A stretch of DNA of 64,000 nt from CAZMGV01 sp964565925 (lineage in GTDB: Bacteria > JAGRBM01 > JAHCIT01): NCBI GenBank assembly GCA_964565925.1, contig CAZMGV010000001.1, forward strand, positions 124,001-188,000, read 5' to 3'. Below the pieces are notes generated by a model. The model saw only the letters and a list, made by a program, of their open reading frames with translations. It was not told where the DNA came from and did not search any database. Below are positions 54,577-63,773 of the stretch, piece by piece; position 1 is the first letter of the stretch, and each line of letters opens with the position of its first letter. Made by a program: the position numbers and the translations under genes.

Positions 54577-56784
54577 GTGCTGCGTTTTAACGATATTGTC
54601 GAAAAGGTACAGGCCTACCATCCGAAGGCCGACATCTCGCTGCTTCAGCGGGCGTACGTCTATTCGGCCAAGGTGCATGGCGGGCAGACGCGCGCCTCGG
54701 GCGAGCCCTATCTGATTCATCCGGTCGAAGTGGCCGGTATGCTCGCCGACCTGCATTTCGACGTCCCCACCATCGCCACCGGCCTGCTCCACGACACGGT
54801 CGAGGACACGCTCGCCACGGTGGACCAGATCCGCGAAATGTTCGGCGAAGAAGTGGCCTACCTCGTCGACGGCGTGACGAAGCTGTCGAAGGTGCATTTC
54901 CGCACCCGCGAGGAACGGCAGGCGGAGAGTTTCCGCAAGATGATCCTCGCCATGAGCAAGGATATCCGGATCATCCTGGTGAAGCTGTGCGACCGCCTGC
55001 ACAACATGCGGACGCTGGACTACCTGAAACCCGAGAAGCGGGTCCGCGTCGCCGAAGAGACCATCGACATCTACGCCCCCATCGCCGGCCGCCTCGGTAT
55101 CCAGTTCATGAAGTCGGAACTGGAGGAGCTGTCGTTCAAGGTGATGATGCCGGAGGTGTACGAGGACCTCAAAACCAAGGTCGAGGAGAAGCAGAAGGAG
55201 CGGTCCACCGTCGTCAACAAGGTGGCCGAGCAGGTCAAGGAAAAGCTGAAAGAGGCCGGTATCGACGCCGACGTTTACGGGCGCGCCAAGCACCTCTATT
55301 CGATCTTCAAGAAGATGCATGACTCGCGAGTCGAGCTGGACGAGATCTACGACATCATCGCCATCCGCACGATCGTGAACACCGTGCGCGAATGCTACGA
55401 AACGCTCGGCATCGTCCATTCGCTCTACACGCCGGTGCCGGGACGTCTGAAAGACTACATCGCCCTTCCGAAGCCCAACCTGTACCAGTCGCTCCACACG
55501 ACCCTGATCACGCCGGGCGGCCAGCCCGTCGAGATCCAGATCCGTACCAAGCAGATGCACCAGGTGGCCGAACAGGGTGTCGCCGCCCACTGGCTCTATA
55601 AAGAGGGCGGCAACCCGGCCGCCGGGCGCGACCTCTCGCAGTTCACCTGGCTGCGCAACATGGTCGAGGCAGGCAAGGACATCTCCGACTCGGGCGAATT
55701 CATGGAGTCGCTCAAGTTCGACCTGTTCCCGGATGAAGTTTATGTGTTCACGCCCAAGGGCGACGTCCGGATGCTGCCGCGGGGTGCCACGCCCATCGAC
55801 TTCGCCTTCTCGATCCACTCGGACATCGGCCTGCAGTGTGTGGGCGCGAAAGTGAACGGCGCCATCGTGACGCTCGAGACCGCCCTCCACGACGGCGACA
55901 TCATCACGATCCAGACGCGCCAGAACCACCGGCCCTCCAAGGACTGGATGAAGGTGGTGAAAACCGCCAAGGCCAAGGCGAAACTGCGCGAATATTTCCG
56001 CACCGAGGAGCGCGCCCGGGCGATCGAGATCGGCAAGGAGATCATCGAGCGCGAGTGCCAGAAGCACGACATCCCGCTCGCCGAGATGGATAAGGCGGAA
56101 CTGGCCCGCACGGCCGAAAAGCTGGGCTACCGGGACTCGGACCGGCTGCTGATCGCCGTCAGCTACGACACGGTGCAGGCGGCCCGCGTGATCGAGCACC
56201 TGCTGCCGCCCGAGAAACGGGCGTCGCTCAAGCAGCCCGAGGGCACGGTCAAGAAGTTCTTCAACAAGGCGCTGCGCGGTGTCACCGGGGACAGTTCCGG
56301 CAAGCCCAGGGGTGTGCGCGTGCAGGGCGTGGACGACGTGCTGGTGCGCTACGGCAAATGCTGCTCGCCCCTTCCGGGTGACAAGATCGTCGGCTTTATC
56401 ACCCGCGGCCGCGGCATCACGGTCCACCGCACCGACTGCGAGCGGGTGTTCGAGATGATCCCCGAGCGGCGTATCGCCGTCGAGTGGGCGGACGACGCCA
56501 AGTCCGGCCGCCCCGTGCGTATCGAAGTCGTCTGCACCGACCGGCCGGGCCTGCTCGCCATGCTCACCGGCGCCATCGCCGTCCAGGGCGTGAACGTGAA
56601 CCGCTGCGAGGTGTTTACCACCGTGGACAAGAAGGCGATCGCCACCTTCGACCTCGACGTGCAGAATTTGAGTCAGCTCCAGCAGATCACCAAGGACCTG
56701 CGCAAGGTGAAGGGCGTCCTCCAGATCCACCGAGTGGATCTGAATTCCCAGTCCAAGAGCCAGCCCATGCGGCCGAGCGCGTGA
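54577..56784 (+). CDS. Bifunctional (p)ppGpp synthetase/hydrolase
   Basis: 735 residues from GTG 54577. The HD hydrolase domain (about 30-190) keeps HDTVED near 72 and KLCDRLHNMRTL. The synthetase (about 225-345) has GRAKHLYSIFKKMH and PGRLKDYIALPKPNLYQS, whose RxKD form is that of bifunctional Rel/SpoT, not E. coli RelA. A TGS domain (VFTPKGDVRMLPRGATPIDFA, about 390-450), a helical/Zn-like region and a C-terminal ACT domain (about 655-720) complete the long form. It makes and destroys the stringent-response alarmone. The 217-nt gap upstream contains a TATACT near 54495 but no good -35. Confidence 0.96.
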   Translation: MLRFNDIVEKVQAYHPKADISLLQRAYVYSAKVHGGQTRASGEPYLIHPVEVAGMLADLHFDVPTIATGLLHDTVEDTLATVDQIREMFGEEVAYLVDGVTKLSKVHFRTREERQAESFRKMILAMSKDIRIILVKLCDRLHNMRTLDYLKPEKRVRVAEETIDIYAPIAGRLGIQFMKSELEELSFKVMMPEVYEDLKTKVEEKQKERSTVVNKVAEQVKEKLKEAGIDADVYGRAKHLYSIFKKMHDSRVELDEIYDIIAIRTIVNTVRECYETLGIVHSLYTPVPGRLKDYIALPKPNLYQSLHTTLITPGGQPVEIQIRTKQMHQVAEQGVAAHWLYKEGGNPAAGRDLSQFTWLRNMVEAGKDISDSGEFMESLKFDLFPDEVYVFTPKGDVRMLPRGATPIDFAFSIHSDIGLQCVGAKVNGAIVTLETALHDGDIITIQTRQNHRPSKDWMKVVKTAKAKAKLREYFRTEERARAIEIGKEIIERECQKHDIPLAEMDKAELARTAEKLGYRDSDRLLIAVSYDTVQAARVIEHLLPPEKRASLKQPEGTVKKFFNKALRGVTGDSSGKPRGVRVQGVDDVLVRYGKCCSPLPGDKIVGFITRGRGITVHRTDCERVFEMIPERRIAVEWADDAKSGRPVRIEVVCTDRPGLLAMLTGAIAVQGVNVNRCEVFTTVDKKAIATFDLDVQNLSQLQQITKDLRKVKGVLQIHRVDLNSQSKSQPMRPSA

Positions 56785-56862
56785 TGGGTGAGCTTACCGC
56801 CCCCCATTAGACTCCTCCCCTCCCCCGTCCAATACTCTCCCCCAATCCAAGGGGGATTTTTT

Positions 56863-57249
56863 ATGGAATACGCCGTCATCGTCATCATGGTCGCGCTGAT
56901 CCAGTACGAATATTTCGCCACGATCACCGGGACCAGCCGGTCGAAGCACGGGGTGCATCCGCCCAAGACCACGGGCAACGAAACCTGGGAACGGCTGTTC
57001 CGTATCCAGCAGAACACGCTGGAGCAGCTGATCGTCTTTGTTCCGGGTGTGGTCGCGTTCGCCTGGTTCGTGAGCCCAAAATGGGTGATCGTGCCGGGGG
57101 TGGCATTTATTGCGGGCCGGCAGCTCTACTCCTGGAGCTACCTGAAAGACCCCAAAGGCCGGGGGCCGGGGTTCGCGATGACGTTTCTGAGCAATGCCGC
57201 GCTGGTTATTGGCAGCCTGATCGGCGCCGTCATGAGCGCGGTGAAGTAG
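56863..57249 (+). CDS. MAPEG-family membrane protein
   Basis: 128 residues from ATG 56863, with GGGGGA upstream. The four-helix layout of MAPEG proteins is visible: AVIVIMVALIQYEYF, a loop with GNETWERLFRIQQNTLEQ (the conserved ExxxRxxxNxxE-type motif), LIVFVPGVVAFAWF, VAFIAGRQLYSWSYLKDP (the RxxYxxxY motif) and MTFLSNAALVIGSLIGA. Relatives are microsomal glutathione transferases and eicosanoid enzymes. Here it is probably a membrane glutathione-dependent detoxifier. The start avoids a Pro-rich upstream stretch. Confidence 0.9.
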   Translation: MEYAVIVIMVALIQYEYFATITGTSRSKHGVHPPKTTGNETWERLFRIQQNTLEQLIVFVPGVVAFAWFVSPKWVIVPGVAFIAGRQLYSWSYLKDPKGRGPGFAMTFLSNAALVIGSLIGAVMSAVK

Positions 57250-57296
57250 GGACGGGAATAACGAAGGTCACCACAAGAGCGCACCTCAACGCAAAG

Positions 57297-57320
57297 AAGC
57301 CCGGCTCTTCAGCCGGGCTT
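57297..57320. terminator. Bidirectional hairpin terminator
   Basis: Perfect 10-bp stem AAGCCCGGCT / AGCCGGGCTT with loop CTTC, followed by CCTGTTT on the + strand. It lies between convergent genes (MAPEG and the lytic transglycosylase) and can serve both. Confidence 0.8.
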
Positions 57321-57346
57321 CCTGTTTGGATGGCACTAACGCCGTT

Positions 57347-58162
57347 TTACGGAATCGCCGTGACGAGCGCTTCGCCCGCGTCGGCACCGAATGCCGTGAT
57401 CTTGCTGTCGGCGGAGTCCACCGGGCGGCCAAGGGCGACCATCAGGTATTTACGCTGGTAGGCGCGGTAGTAGCCCATCACCTTGCGCGAGTAGACCGAG
57501 TCGTTCAGCTCGCGGGTGGCCTTGATCTCGCGCAGCCGGCCCAGGCCCATATTGTAGGCCGTGAGCGCCATATCGAGACGCGGCTCGTGCTGGCGCATCT
57601 GGGCCAGGTAGTAGGCGCCCAGCTTTACGCTGGTTTCGGGGTCGAACAGGGCTTCGTCGCCCGGGTACTTGATCCCCATGTCGTCGGTGACGGCGCGGGC
57701 GGTAGACGGCAGAAGCTGCATGACGCCCCGGGCGCCGGCGTAGGAAACCGCCGTCTTCTTGAAGCCGGATTCGTGGGAGGCGACCGCCAGGAGAAGCAGC
57801 GGGTCCAGCCCCTGGATCTTCGCTTCGACGAAAATCGCTTCGCCGACCTGGTGGCGTTCACGCTCGGAGAGGCCGGTAAAGCCCTCCATCACATGCGAAA
57901 TGACGACAATCCTGGCCTTGTCTTCGGGGGTATAGACCTGGGTCATGGACCGGCCGGCGCTGCGGGCCAGGCTCTGTTCCAGTTCCTGCGCCGGCGGCGA
58001 GATCAGCCACGAGCCAATCCCTCCCACCATCAGGAGCCCCAGGCCCGCCACGATGGCGACACGGATTGACGCGCCGCCCCAGCGGGAAGTCCTGCCTGCA
58101 TGACCTTTCGGTGAGTTCGAGCTGGCGCGGGCCAGTCGTTCTGCGTAGTTAAGAGTGCTCAT
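57347..58162 (-). CDS. Membrane-anchored lytic transglycosylase (SLT domain)
   Basis: 271 residues. A basic N-tail leads to one membrane helix (VAIVAGLGLLMVGGIGSWLI, about 36-55), placing the enzyme in the periplasm. The SLT domain (about 105-240) has the catalytic Glu in VASHESGFK, SYAGARGVMQLLPSTA, VKLGAYYLAQM and ALTAYNMGLGR. It cuts peptidoglycan between MurNAc and GlcNAc, leaving 1,6-anhydro ends. Its leader (58163-58350) is GC-rich and structured. Confidence 0.93.
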   Translation of the reverse strand: MSTLNYAERLARASSNSPKGHAGRTSRWGGASIRVAIVAGLGLLMVGGIGSWLISPPAQELEQSLARSAGRSMTQVYTPEDKARIVVISHVMEGFTGLSERERHQVGEAIFVEAKIQGLDPLLLLAVASHESGFKKTAVSYAGARGVMQLLPSTARAVTDDMGIKYPGDEALFDPETSVKLGAYYLAQMRQHEPRLDMALTAYNMGLGRLREIKATRELNDSVYSRKVMGYYRAYQRKYLMVALGRPVDSADSKITAFGADAGEALVTAIP

Positions 58163-58285
58163 GGTCTGTTCTCGTCCCTGTTCCGGTCGGATGCCGCTCG
58201 TCGCATCCCGCTGCCCTCGTCAGTCGGAAGACCCCACACCCCTCATCAGTCCGGACCCTAAGATTAAGAAATCCTCATCGGGTCA

Positions 58286-58438
58286 CCCAATTAGTATTGG
58301 GCTTGGCCCCGGTTGGAACAACCGGTTGCCCTTACGGCGGTTCTGCCTCCGGAACAGGCCCCCTGAAACGAACCGGATAATGAAATCGGCCGGCAGTTAA
58401 CTCCCTGATTCATTTAGGGAATCCAACTTGCCGGCCGA
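58286..58438 (-). other. Cluster of three hairpins in the 312-nt gap 58163-58474
   Basis: Stems: CCCAAT/ATTGGG (58286-58301), CCGGTTG/CAACCGG (58309-58325) and TCGGCCGGCA/TGCCGGCCGA (58386-58438), the last with a second inner stem CCCT/AGGG. The outermost lies 36 nt after the phasin stop and may be its terminator, though the tail is only TTTCATT. The other two would sit in the leader of the lytic transglycosylase. A small RNA or riboswitch is possible but I recognise no known motif. Confidence 0.45.
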
Positions 58439-58474
58439 TAATCGGAGCCATTCGTAATACGGCTCAAGCTACTC

Positions 58475-58897
58475 TCAGGCTTGGGCGATGGGACGGCGGG
58501 CGACCTTGGGGGCCACCTTCTTCGCCTGGCCCTTCACGTAGGTCGTCTGCTGCTTGGAGAGGGTCTCGACCCGCTTGGCCAGCAGCTCAACGCGGTGCGA
58601 CAGTTCGTCGATCTGCGTGCGGGTCACGAGGCCGACCTTGTTGATCACCTCGGTGACACGGCCCGAAAGCTGCTTTTCGAACTCTTCGCGGCTTTCTTCG
58701 AACTGGTCAGCCAGGCTCTCCACCCAGTTCTTGCCCTTTTCGAGGTCCAGGCCGGCGACATCGACGATCTTCTGGACGAGACCGGTGACGTCTTCTTCGA
58801 CCTTTTCAAATACCTTCTTCCCCTGCTCGATCTGCGAGCGGAGGAATACGGCGACGGGGTTGTTGTCCTGCTTCTGGACGGCGGTTTTCTTCGGCAT
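58475..58897 (-). CDS. Phasin-like (polyhydroxyalkanoate granule-associated) protein
   Basis: 140 residues from ATG 58897. Nearly all helix and coiled coil: NPVAVFLRSQIEQGKKVFEK, VTGLVQKIVDVAGLDLEKGK, then heptads (IDELSHRVELLAKRVETLSK) and a basic Lys/Ala-rich tail (KGQAKKVAPKVARR). This matches the PhaF/PhaI type, which coats PHA granules and binds DNA by its Lys/Ala tail. No pha genes are nearby, so it may instead be a general coiled-coil protein. It has its own promoter 58993-58966. Confidence 0.75.
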   Translation of the reverse strand: MPKKTAVQKQDNNPVAVFLRSQIEQGKKVFEKVEEDVTGLVQKIVDVAGLDLEKGKNWVESLADQFEESREEFEKQLSGRVTEVINKVGLVTRTQIDELSHRVELLAKRVETLSKQQTTYVKGQAKKVAPKVARRPIAQA

Positions 58898-58965
58898 GGG
58901 GTTTTCCCTTTCTGGTGCGAATAGATTGAACTTGTGGCGGCGCATGACGTGCCGCGTTACGGAGC

Positions 58966-58993
58966 AAGATAACACAGCGCGTCAGGCTGTCAA
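58966..58993 (-). promoter_or_regulatory. Promoter of the phasin-like gene
   Basis: Minus-strand TTGACA (58993-58988), 16 nt, TATCTT (58971-58966), giving a leader of about 62 nt to ATG 58897. Confidence 0.6.
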
Positions 58994-59021
58994 CTGTTAT
59001 ATTTCTGACTAAGTGGTTTCA

Positions 59022-59041
59022 TTGGAACGATCGCGTTCCAA
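59022..59041. promoter_or_regulatory. Inverted-repeat operator between divergent promoters
   Basis: Perfect 8-bp arms TTGGAACG and CGTTCCAA spaced by ATCG. It lies between the -35 boxes of the phasin promoter (58993) and the opposite promoter (59059), well placed for a dimeric regulator controlling both genes. Otherwise the 321-nt gap 58898-59218 holds only these promoter parts. Confidence 0.6.
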
Positions 59042-59058
59042 CCTGTAAAAAGTTGTGC

Positions 59059-59088
59059 TTGACACTGCTCGCCTAAAGGTGGGAAATT
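59059..59088 (+). promoter_or_regulatory. Promoter of the Pro-rich exported protein
   Basis: A consensus -35 TTGACA (59059-59064), followed at 17-18 nt by a weak GGAAAT/GAAATT, divergent from the phasin promoter. The weak -10 suggests that an activator may be needed. Confidence 0.4.
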
Positions 59089-59218
59089 ACCGGAAGTATT
59101 GAACTTTTGGGGAACGGATGTTCGGGGGTCGGGACTGACCTTTCGGCACTGTTTTAGCGGTAGGCATTTCGGCGTGGCCTTTTTAAGAGACGGCGGACAA
59201 GACGGCAAAAATAAAACG

Positions 59219-60166
59219 ATGGGTTCGAGAGTTTCCATAAGCGGGCGTTACGCCCTTTGGGTGTTTGCCGCAGCGATGTGTCTGGCACTACCCGAGTTCG
59301 CACATGCGCAGATCAGCGTCGGCAGGTCTGACTGGGCCGTACAGGGACGGATCGCTCCGGAAGAACTCACGATCATCGAGCAGCAGCTGGGCGAAGTCGC
59401 TGGCGGCGCCAACCTGAAACTCCAGAGCATCGGCGGCTGCACGGAAACCACCTGCACCAACGCGTCCCTTGCCAGCGGCCAGTCACGTTATCTCTATCTC
59501 CAGATCGAAGACGCCGAAGACAAAGGCATGCGGGTCAGGATCCGCGTGGTGGACGCGCTCAACAACCGTCCGCTCGCCACCCGTTCGGTGTTTATCCAGA
59601 AGAACGACCGGCGCGGCACCAAATCCGCCCTGGAAGTAACGATCCGCGATGTGGCATTCCATCTGTTCGGACCGCCGGTGCCGGAAGCGCTCCGGGCCGA
59701 CGCGGAACGAAAGCTCGCCCAGCAGGGGCCCTCTGCGGCACCTGCTTCGGCGCCGCCGCAACCGGCCTGGGCCGGACAGCCCGCCTCTGTGCCGGAAGTG
59801 CGGGCGATCTCCACACCGGCCGCTGCCGAACCGCCGCGCGCGGTCCAAGCTGTGGCCCGGCCGCCAGAAGTCCGTACGGCAGAACCGCGCCCGGTCGAAG
59901 CACCGCCGATGGCCCAAAGACCGCCGCCTCCCGCTCCGGTAGCCGAAGCTCCGGCACCCCGGCCGGTTTCCCGGCCGGTTCCCGAAGCTGCGCCGCCCGT
60001 CCCCGTCGCCGCTCCCGTCCGGGCGCCCGAACCGCCGCCGGTTCAGGTCGAGGCGGAGCCCGCCCCCGAGCCGTCGCGCCCGGAGCCGAGCCGCTCGGGT
60101 GAACTCGATCACACCGCCAGCGACCGGATCGTCCCCGACAAGATCGACATCCCCTACTTGCCCTGA
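59219..60166 (+). CDS. Exported protein with Pro/Ala-rich C-terminal half (unknown)
   Basis: 315 residues from ATG 59219. A signal peptide (GRYALWVFAAAMCLALPEFAHA, cleavage after AHA) leads to a small folded domain (about 30-160: GRIAPEELTIIEQQLGEVAG, RYLYLQIEDAEDKGMRVRI, LEVTIRDVAFHLFG). About 140 residues rich in Pro, Ala and Glu follow, ending DKIDIPYLP. The low-complexity half may span the periplasm or wall. The domain slightly recalls CsgG-like or TonB-box linkers, but I cannot assign it. No good ribosome site precedes the chosen ATG. Confidence 0.75.
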   Translation: MGSRVSISGRYALWVFAAAMCLALPEFAHAQISVGRSDWAVQGRIAPEELTIIEQQLGEVAGGANLKLQSIGGCTETTCTNASLASGQSRYLYLQIEDAEDKGMRVRIRVVDALNNRPLATRSVFIQKNDRRGTKSALEVTIRDVAFHLFGPPVPEALRADAERKLAQQGPSAAPASAPPQPAWAGQPASVPEVRAISTPAAAEPPRAVQAVARPPEVRTAEPRPVEAPPMAQRPPPPAPVAEAPAPRPVSRPVPEAAPPVPVAAPVRAPEPPPVQVEAEPAPEPSRPEPSRSGELDHTASDRIVPDKIDIPYLP

Positions 60167-60247
60167 TTTTCAGGCTCACCCTACCGCGCGGCTTTCCGGC
60201 CGGGCCCGCTTGCGCCAGAATCCTTACCCGTTAGGGAGGGAACCCCT

Positions 60248-60763
60248 TTGAACATGCGCGAATACGCCACCGGGATGGCCCGCTATAACCGTTGGATGAA
60301 CGACAACCTTTATGAATGCGCCGCACGGCTGAGCGACGCTGAACGCAAGCGCGACCGGGGCGCCTTCTTCAAGTCCATCCACGGCACGCTCAACCATCTC
60401 TATCTGGGCGACAGCGCCTGGATGGCCCGTCTGCGCGGACGACCGGTGACCATGAAGTCGCCTCGAGACCAGCCATTCGTTCATTTTGAAGACCTGAGAG
60501 CGGCCAGACGGCGGCTCGACGACGAAATCCTCCAGTGGGCGGAAAACGTCAAGGATGTTCACTACCGGGGCGACTACTCGTTCTTCAGTGTGACTTACCA
60601 GAAACGGATCTCGACACCGGGCTGGGTCCCGGTCGTTCAGATGTTCAATCACCAGACCCATCACCGCGGCCAGATAACGACGCTGCTTATGCAGGCAGGC
60701 ATCGACCCCGGTGTCACCGACATTCCGATGCTGCCCGGTCTGGGTGCGATGGAACCGGGATAA
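60248..60763 (+). CDS. DinB-family protein
   Basis: 171 residues from TTG 60248 (GGGAGGGAA upstream; the ATG at 60254 is too far from it). The DinB/YfiT four-helix bundle is recognised by YNRWMNDNLYECAARLSD, the metal-ligand helix SIHGTLNHLYLGDSAWM and the paired His in MFNHQTHHRGQITTLL. Members bind Zn or Ni, and some are thiol-dependent transferases. It is convergent with glnD, 16 nt apart. Confidence 0.9.
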   Translation: MNMREYATGMARYNRWMNDNLYECAARLSDAERKRDRGAFFKSIHGTLNHLYLGDSAWMARLRGRPVTMKSPRDQPFVHFEDLRAARRRLDDEILQWAENVKDVHYRGDYSFFSVTYQKRISTPGWVPVVQMFNHQTHHRGQITTLLMQAGIDPGVTDIPMLPGLGAMEPG

Positions 60764-60779
60764 ATAGGACGACGGGCCG

Positions 60780-63683
60780 TTACAGTTCCGCCGCTTCGGT
60801 GACGACTGCGTTGTCTTCGCGCACGCCAGCGGGCCGAACGACGCCGGGGCCGAGCTTGTCGGCGCCCGCAGCGGCGGTGTCTTCGAGCACGAACTTGAGC
60901 CTCGTCTGGATCTGCGTCAGGCGCTTCTGGTCGCGGATCTTGTGATTGAAAATGTCGGTGACATAGAACGCGTCGTCCACCCGTTCCTTCTTGGTGGTGA
61001 TCTTGGCCAGGTGGATCGAGAGCCCGAGATCGGCCATTTCCTGCGACACCGCATGAAGCAGCCCCAGCCGGTCGCCGGCGGTGATGTCGATGATCGTGTG
61101 TTCCCGGGACGATTCGTTGTCCACCCGTATTTTCACCGGGGTCTGGAGCGCCATCGCGTTGGAACGCATCCCCTGCTGGCTCTGGGTCAGCAGGTTGGCG
61201 ACGCGTTTGCGGCCAGAAAGCACTTCGTCCAGCGTCGTGTCCAGACGGTCCCACAGCTTCGGATTGTCGGCATACTTGCCATACGGGTCCCGGACCCAGA
61301 ACACGTCGAACACCGAGCCGTCGCGGCGGGTGTTGATGTTGGCCGACATGATCGACAGCCCGAGCGCCGAATAGACGCCGGTGATCTTGGCGAAGAGCCC
61401 CTTTGCATCGAGGGTGAAGATCGCCATCTCCTGGTACGGCGTTCCCGGCACGGGCCGCCGGTAGATCCACAGGCTCCGCTTTTCGAATGGGGCGGCGGTC
61501 TCGCCGCGCTTTTCTTCCGGGAGCGACTTCTTGACGCTGAGCAGGAACCGGGAGTGCTCGGCAATCTCCTCGCCGCCCGTGGCGAAGAAATACCGCTTGG
61601 GGAACAGCGACAGTTCGGTTTCAACATCGGGCGCCGTGAACTCCTCGTGGAGCAGGTTCAGCACGAACGTCGAGGTCTTGGCGATCTCGCGCTGCACGTC
61701 GCTCTCGTCGTAGCGCCCCTTGTCGATGGCGATGGCCGACACTTCGTGGAGCCGCTTGGTCAGCTTGTGCTTCCACTCGGTCCACAGGTCCGGACCCGTG
61801 CCGCGGATGTCGCACACGGTCAGGATGTAGAGCATGTCCAGCATCTCGCGCCGTCCGCACATGGTGGCGAACAGCGAAATCTGGTGCGGATCGTTGATGT
61901 CGCGTTTCAGGGCCACATGCGAAAGGTCCAGGTGCTTGAGCACCAGCCACTCGATGTCGTCCACGTCCTGCGGCGGCAGCCCCATGCGCGTGCAGGCGGT
62001 GCGGGCCTTCTCGGCCCCCTTCACGGCGTGGTTGCCGCCCATGTTCTTCCCGACGTCGTGGAAGAACAGCCCCAGTGCCAGCACATGCGGACGCGGGCAC
62101 CCCTGAACCAGTTCCGAGAGTTCCGGGTAGTCGTTCTTGAAATGTCCGAGCGCGAAGTGCCGCAGATCCTTGATGGAGAACAGCGTATGCACGTCGGTCG
62201 TGTAGACGTGGTAGGCGTCATGCTGGACGTGACACGAAATGATCCGCCATTCGGGCAGGATGCGGTTCAGCAACCTGAGTGTGTGCAGGTCCCAGAGTAT
62301 CCCCCACAGCCGGTTCTGCCCGATGAACAGATCCCGGAAGGCGTGCTGGACTTCGGGAATATCCGACAGGTCCGCCCCGCTCGCCAGGCTGTTCAGATAG
62401 ATCATCTCCTTCGCCACGCGGGAGACTTCCTTGTTGAGCTTCTGCGACTGGACAAAAATATCGACCATCGCCGCCGGACGGCGGACGATCACCTCGCGGT
62501 CGGCGAAAGCCAGCTCGCCGTTCACGAGCCGGATGCCGTCGCCCACGTCCTTGGCGCGGCCGAACCGGGCCTTGATCCGGGCGCCCAGTTTCGGCGAACG
62601 CCCGTAATCGGTCATCCGTTGCGTCGCGCGGATCACGGTATCGTTCACCGTGTTCGCCATGAGATAGAAGCGGCGCATGAACCGCTCGACACCGCGGCGG
62701 CCCTCATGGTCCCGGTAGCCGAAATATTCCGCCACGGGCCCCTGCACCTCGAACCCCAGCCGGTCGGCCTTACCCGATCCCGTGATATAGTGAAGTTCGT
62801 TGCGCGTGCGGAGCATGAAATCGTGCGCGCGCTGGATCTGGACCAGTTCCGTCTGGTTGATGAATCCCCGGCCGGCCAGTTCTTCGAGACTGTGCGCTCC
62901 GAACTTCACGTAGCCCAGCCACAGGAGCACCTGGACGTCCCGCAGCCCGCCGCGGCCTTCCTTCACGTTGGGTTCGAGCAGATAGACGGAGTCGCCGTAT
63001 TTCTCGTGCCGCTGGCGCATCAGATGGCACTGCGCATCGACAAACTTGTCCGGCGCTTCGCGCAGGACCTTGTTCAGGACCTTGTCCGTGTAGAGCTTGA
63101 AGAGCGCCGGATCGCCCTGGAGGAAACGCGACACGCAGAGCGCCGTACGGACGGTTTCGTCCGAGCGGGCCATGGACTCGCACTCGGAGATCCGGCGCAC
63201 CGAATATCCCACATCGAACTTGAGGTCCCACAGCCAGAAGACGACTTTCTCGACCAGCTTCGCCAGCGGCCCGGCGTTCTTGTCCTCGCCCACGAACTGG
63301 ATGTCGATGTCCGAGAGCGGACTGCGCTCCATGCGGCCGTAGCCGCCGATCGCCATCAGGCACCAGGATTTAGGCTTTTCGGCTATGACTTTCCCGGCTT
63401 CTTCGACCAGGAATCCGATCAGCCGGTCGATCATTTCCGCATGCAGATGCGCAACGAACCGGCCGGCAGCGCCCTGATCGTGGGCCTGCCGGACCACCGC
63501 CCGCGCCTCGGCGAGATAGGCAGCAGCGGCAGCGACCGGGCCGCTGCCGTTCACCAGACCCGTGGGGACCTGGGGGAGTTCGACCTTCACCTCTACGGCA
63601 GGGCGTTCCGGGTCCTCCCGGTCCATGTCCCTCCAGTCGAGGGGAAGCGGTGAAATCTCTACGTTGTCGGCGGCAATAGTCAT
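60780..63683 (-). CDS. glnD: Bifunctional [protein-PII] uridylyltransferase/uridylyl-removing enzyme
   Basis: 967 residues, slightly longer than E. coli GlnD. The nucleotidyltransferase core (about 70-240) carries GGYGRMERSPLSDIDIQF near 115. A helical linker and HD domain follow with FFHDVGKNMGGNHAVKG near 545 for uridylyl removal, then two ACT domains near 760 (FTLDAKGLFAKITGVYSALG) and 875 (DRLGLLHAVSQEMADLGLSI) for glutamine sensing. It adds or removes UMP on PII by nitrogen state. No PII or glnA gene is in the window. Confidence 0.95.
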   Translation of the reverse strand: MTIAADNVEISPLPLDWRDMDREDPERPAVEVKVELPQVPTGLVNGSGPVAAAAAYLAEARAVVRQAHDQGAAGRFVAHLHAEMIDRLIGFLVEEAGKVIAEKPKSWCLMAIGGYGRMERSPLSDIDIQFVGEDKNAGPLAKLVEKVVFWLWDLKFDVGYSVRRISECESMARSDETVRTALCVSRFLQGDPALFKLYTDKVLNKVLREAPDKFVDAQCHLMRQRHEKYGDSVYLLEPNVKEGRGGLRDVQVLLWLGYVKFGAHSLEELAGRGFINQTELVQIQRAHDFMLRTRNELHYITGSGKADRLGFEVQGPVAEYFGYRDHEGRRGVERFMRRFYLMANTVNDTVIRATQRMTDYGRSPKLGARIKARFGRAKDVGDGIRLVNGELAFADREVIVRRPAAMVDIFVQSQKLNKEVSRVAKEMIYLNSLASGADLSDIPEVQHAFRDLFIGQNRLWGILWDLHTLRLLNRILPEWRIISCHVQHDAYHVYTTDVHTLFSIKDLRHFALGHFKNDYPELSELVQGCPRPHVLALGLFFHDVGKNMGGNHAVKGAEKARTACTRMGLPPQDVDDIEWLVLKHLDLSHVALKRDINDPHQISLFATMCGRREMLDMLYILTVCDIRGTGPDLWTEWKHKLTKRLHEVSAIAIDKGRYDESDVQREIAKTSTFVLNLLHEEFTAPDVETELSLFPKRYFFATGGEEIAEHSRFLLSVKKSLPEEKRGETAAPFEKRSLWIYRRPVPGTPYQEMAIFTLDAKGLFAKITGVYSALGLSIMSANINTRRDGSVFDVFWVRDPYGKYADNPKLWDRLDTTLDEVLSGRKRVANLLTQSQQGMRSNAMALQTPVKIRVDNESSREHTIIDITAGDRLGLLHAVSQEMADLGLSIHLAKITTKKERVDDAFYVTDIFNHKIRDQKRLTQIQTRLKFVLEDTAAAGADKLGPGVVRPAGVREDNAVVTEAAEL

Positions 63684-63773
63684 ACAAATTGAGTGTGAAC
63701 AACGGCAGGGGCTTTAGTCCATTCGTACCGTTCCTGCCCCTGAATTCAGAGATCGAGGGGAAACGGCTCCCGG

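Noticed and set aside
54496..56730. 744-codon open frame opposite the Rel gene
   Set aside because: It is an exact antisense shadow of a well-identified enzyme in GC-rich DNA; the product is His/Leu/Asp-rich without domains or a ribosome site.
58236..58252. CTGATGAG on the minus strand, hammerhead-ribozyme-like core
   Set aside because: The required GAAAC core and flanking stems are missing.
60942..63653. 903-codon open frame opposite glnD
   Set aside because: Antisense of glnD codon bias; no motif, low-complexity composition, and glnD is complete with all domains.
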